A stretch of DNA of 64,000 nt, taken from positions 806,001-870,000 of the forward strand of contig NZ_JAVDSB010000001.1 in NCBI RefSeq assembly GCF_031455095.1. Reading direction: 5' to 3'. Each line of letters opens with the position of its first letter. Position 1 is the first letter of the stretch. Shown piece by piece: positions 63,171 through 64,000 of the stretch. Both the position numbers and the translations under genes were made by a program. Under the pieces are notes generated by a model. The model searched no databases. It was not told the DNA's origin and saw nothing but the letters and a program-made list of their open reading frames with translations. This DNA comes from Paenibacillus_E qinlingensis_A (GTDB lineage Bacteria > Bacillota > Bacilli > Paenibacillales > NBRC-103111).

Positions 63171-64000
63171 ATGTTGAAGAGAAACAAAATAAGTACTTCG
63201 TTATTGGTATTCGTTCAGTTACTATTTTTTTTCTGCTTACCTAAAGTTACCTCTGCGAATTCAGTGGTGACAGCTCCTGTTTTGATTGTTTATGATAGCT
63301 TGGCTATCGGAACACCGTATGAAGGTAATATAGAAGCGCTGCAGCGTATACTAGCATCATTTAGTTCCCAGGTAACGATAACTTCAACGGATAAATATGA
63401 GGCAGGAACGCTTCAGAAATTCAGTAAAGTGATTACTATCCATAACTTGGAAGACATTCCGCATTCATCTGAAGCTTTTGACCGTGATATGAAAAGTTAC
63501 TTTGGAGATTATATGCATATAGGGTATCAACTCCCACAGCTTGTTGCTCAAGAAATGGGGCTAGAGGTACAACAGCACGCCAACGATACTCTGAAAATTA
63601 CCATGGGTCAACTTACAGAAGATTCAATAATGGCAAAGAACATCTCGTATATCACGAAGTTTAAGGGAACCCCTTATGGGTCTAGCACTTCTGACAACGG
63701 GAATGTCAGCTATCCTTTTGGCGTGATTCAGGGTAGAAATGCCTATATTCCGTACATGGTGAAAGGGAATGTCAGCGAACTGGCAACTTCCTTCGTCATG
63801 AAGGATTGGTTACATGTGAATACCACAGGGCAGAACTATGTTTTATTAAATGAGATATATCCATTCTCAGATTTGGATGTACTTAATGAGGTTGCCGATC
63901 GGTTATATAATGCTGGAATTCCCTTCATTGCGAGCGTCCAACCCGTGTTTAGTAACTTCCAATTCCCCGCGATGCAGCGGTATTTGGAGACATTAAAGCA
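63171..64000 (+). CDS. DUF2334-domain protein (YdaL-like), cut by the window end
   Basis: The frame from ATG 63171 is open to the last base (about 276 codons). GGGAGGAG precedes the start. The N-terminus is a signal peptide (MLKRNKISTSLLVFVQ, cleavage near TSAN). Then comes VLIVYDSLAIGTPYEGNIEA, and further on LLNEIYPFSDLDVLNEVADR with LYNAGIPFIASVQPVF, the hallmark of DUF2334, which is related to polysaccharide deacetylases. B. subtilis YdaL is the closest known neighbour-type. The C-terminal part lies outside the window. Confidence 0.85.
   Translation, partial: MLKRNKISTSLLVFVQLLFFFCLPKVTSANSVVTAPVLIVYDSLAIGTPYEGNIEALQRILASFSSQVTITSTDKYEAGTLQKFSKVITIHNLEDIPHSSEAFDRDMKSYFGDYMHIGYQLPQLVAQEMGLEVQQHANDTLKITMGQLTEDSIMAKNISYITKFKGTPYGSSTSDNGNVSYPFGVIQGRNAYIPYMVKGNVSELATSFVMKDWLHVNTTGQNYVLLNEIYPFSDLDVLNEVADRLYNAGIPFIASVQPVFSNFQFPAMQRYLETLK

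Overview
The window comes from a low-to-mid GC Gram-positive endospore former, most probably Paenibacillus or a close relative (Bacillota). Pointers are AGGAGG-type ribosome binding sites with many GTG and TTG starts, an SLH-domain surface protein, two exported proteins with copper-amine-oxidase-like N-terminal stalk domains, a GerMN lipoprotein, a tandem dynamin of the DynA type, parE-parC, and 7-1-7 Fur boxes of the Bacillus kind. The genus is inferred from gene content, not from a search.

Layout. 0-3.7 kb: a cut gene end, a CheY-like protein with a long acidic extension, a prepilin peptidase and a chemoreceptor without an outer sensing domain. 3.7-8.3 kb: a small membrane protein, a LysR regulator and a Fur-controlled siderophore-uptake pair (lipoprotein plus fused double permease, no ATPase). 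8.4-10.5 kb: leuC-leuD. 10.8-15.6 kb: amidase, GerMN lipoprotein and SLH protein. 15.8-20.6 kb: nth, a small unknown gene and the double dynamin. 20.9-24.6 kb: an asymmetric heterodimeric ABC exporter. 24.6-25.2 kb: a gene-free stretch holding 51-bp tandem hairpin repeats. 25.2-28.0 kb: SGNH hydrolase and an ABC-2 type transporter. 28.1-32.5 kb: topoisomerase IV. 32.5-36.2 kb: a 55-residue protein, MarR, two RNA-modification enzymes and an exported parvulin. 36.4-42.0 kb: glgB-glgC-glgD-glgA. 42.1-45.7 kb: cardiolipin synthase, a VOC-fold protein and a divergent MarR/quinone-oxidoreductase pair. 45.8-48.5 kb: a second Fur-box iron-binding lipoprotein and a decayed AraC/Btr-like regulator. 48.6-57.8 kb: a sugar-sensing unit (membrane-anchored binding protein, LytS/YesM-type kinase, YesN-type regulator) followed by two sugar-binding lipoproteins and a GguA/GguB-like ABC transporter. 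57.8-60.4 kb: an unknown membrane protein, speD and a serine hydrolase. 60.5-64.0 kb: the start of an exopolysaccharide-type cluster (GH8 enzyme, polytopic glycan membrane protein, DUF2334 protein cut by the window end).

How the parts work together. Two iron loci carry Fur boxes over their promoters but neither has its own ATPase, so both probably depend on a shared one elsewhere. The 48.6-57.8 kb block reads as signal in, regulator out, transporter made: a three-component sensor beside the transporter it probably controls, with a cre-like site and an intercistronic hairpin adding carbon-catabolite control and a likely excess of binding protein. The glg genes form a complete synthesis operon with a 58-base glgB/glgC overlap.

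Most worth a second look: the 51-bp hairpin repeats with compensatory stem changes, the overlapping inverted repeats in front of speD, the cluster of coding lesions between 45.6 and 48.2 kb, the possible CTG start of the xylose-type binding protein, and the ydaJ-N-like cluster at the right edge. No rRNA, tRNA, CRISPR array, insertion sequence or prophage was seen.
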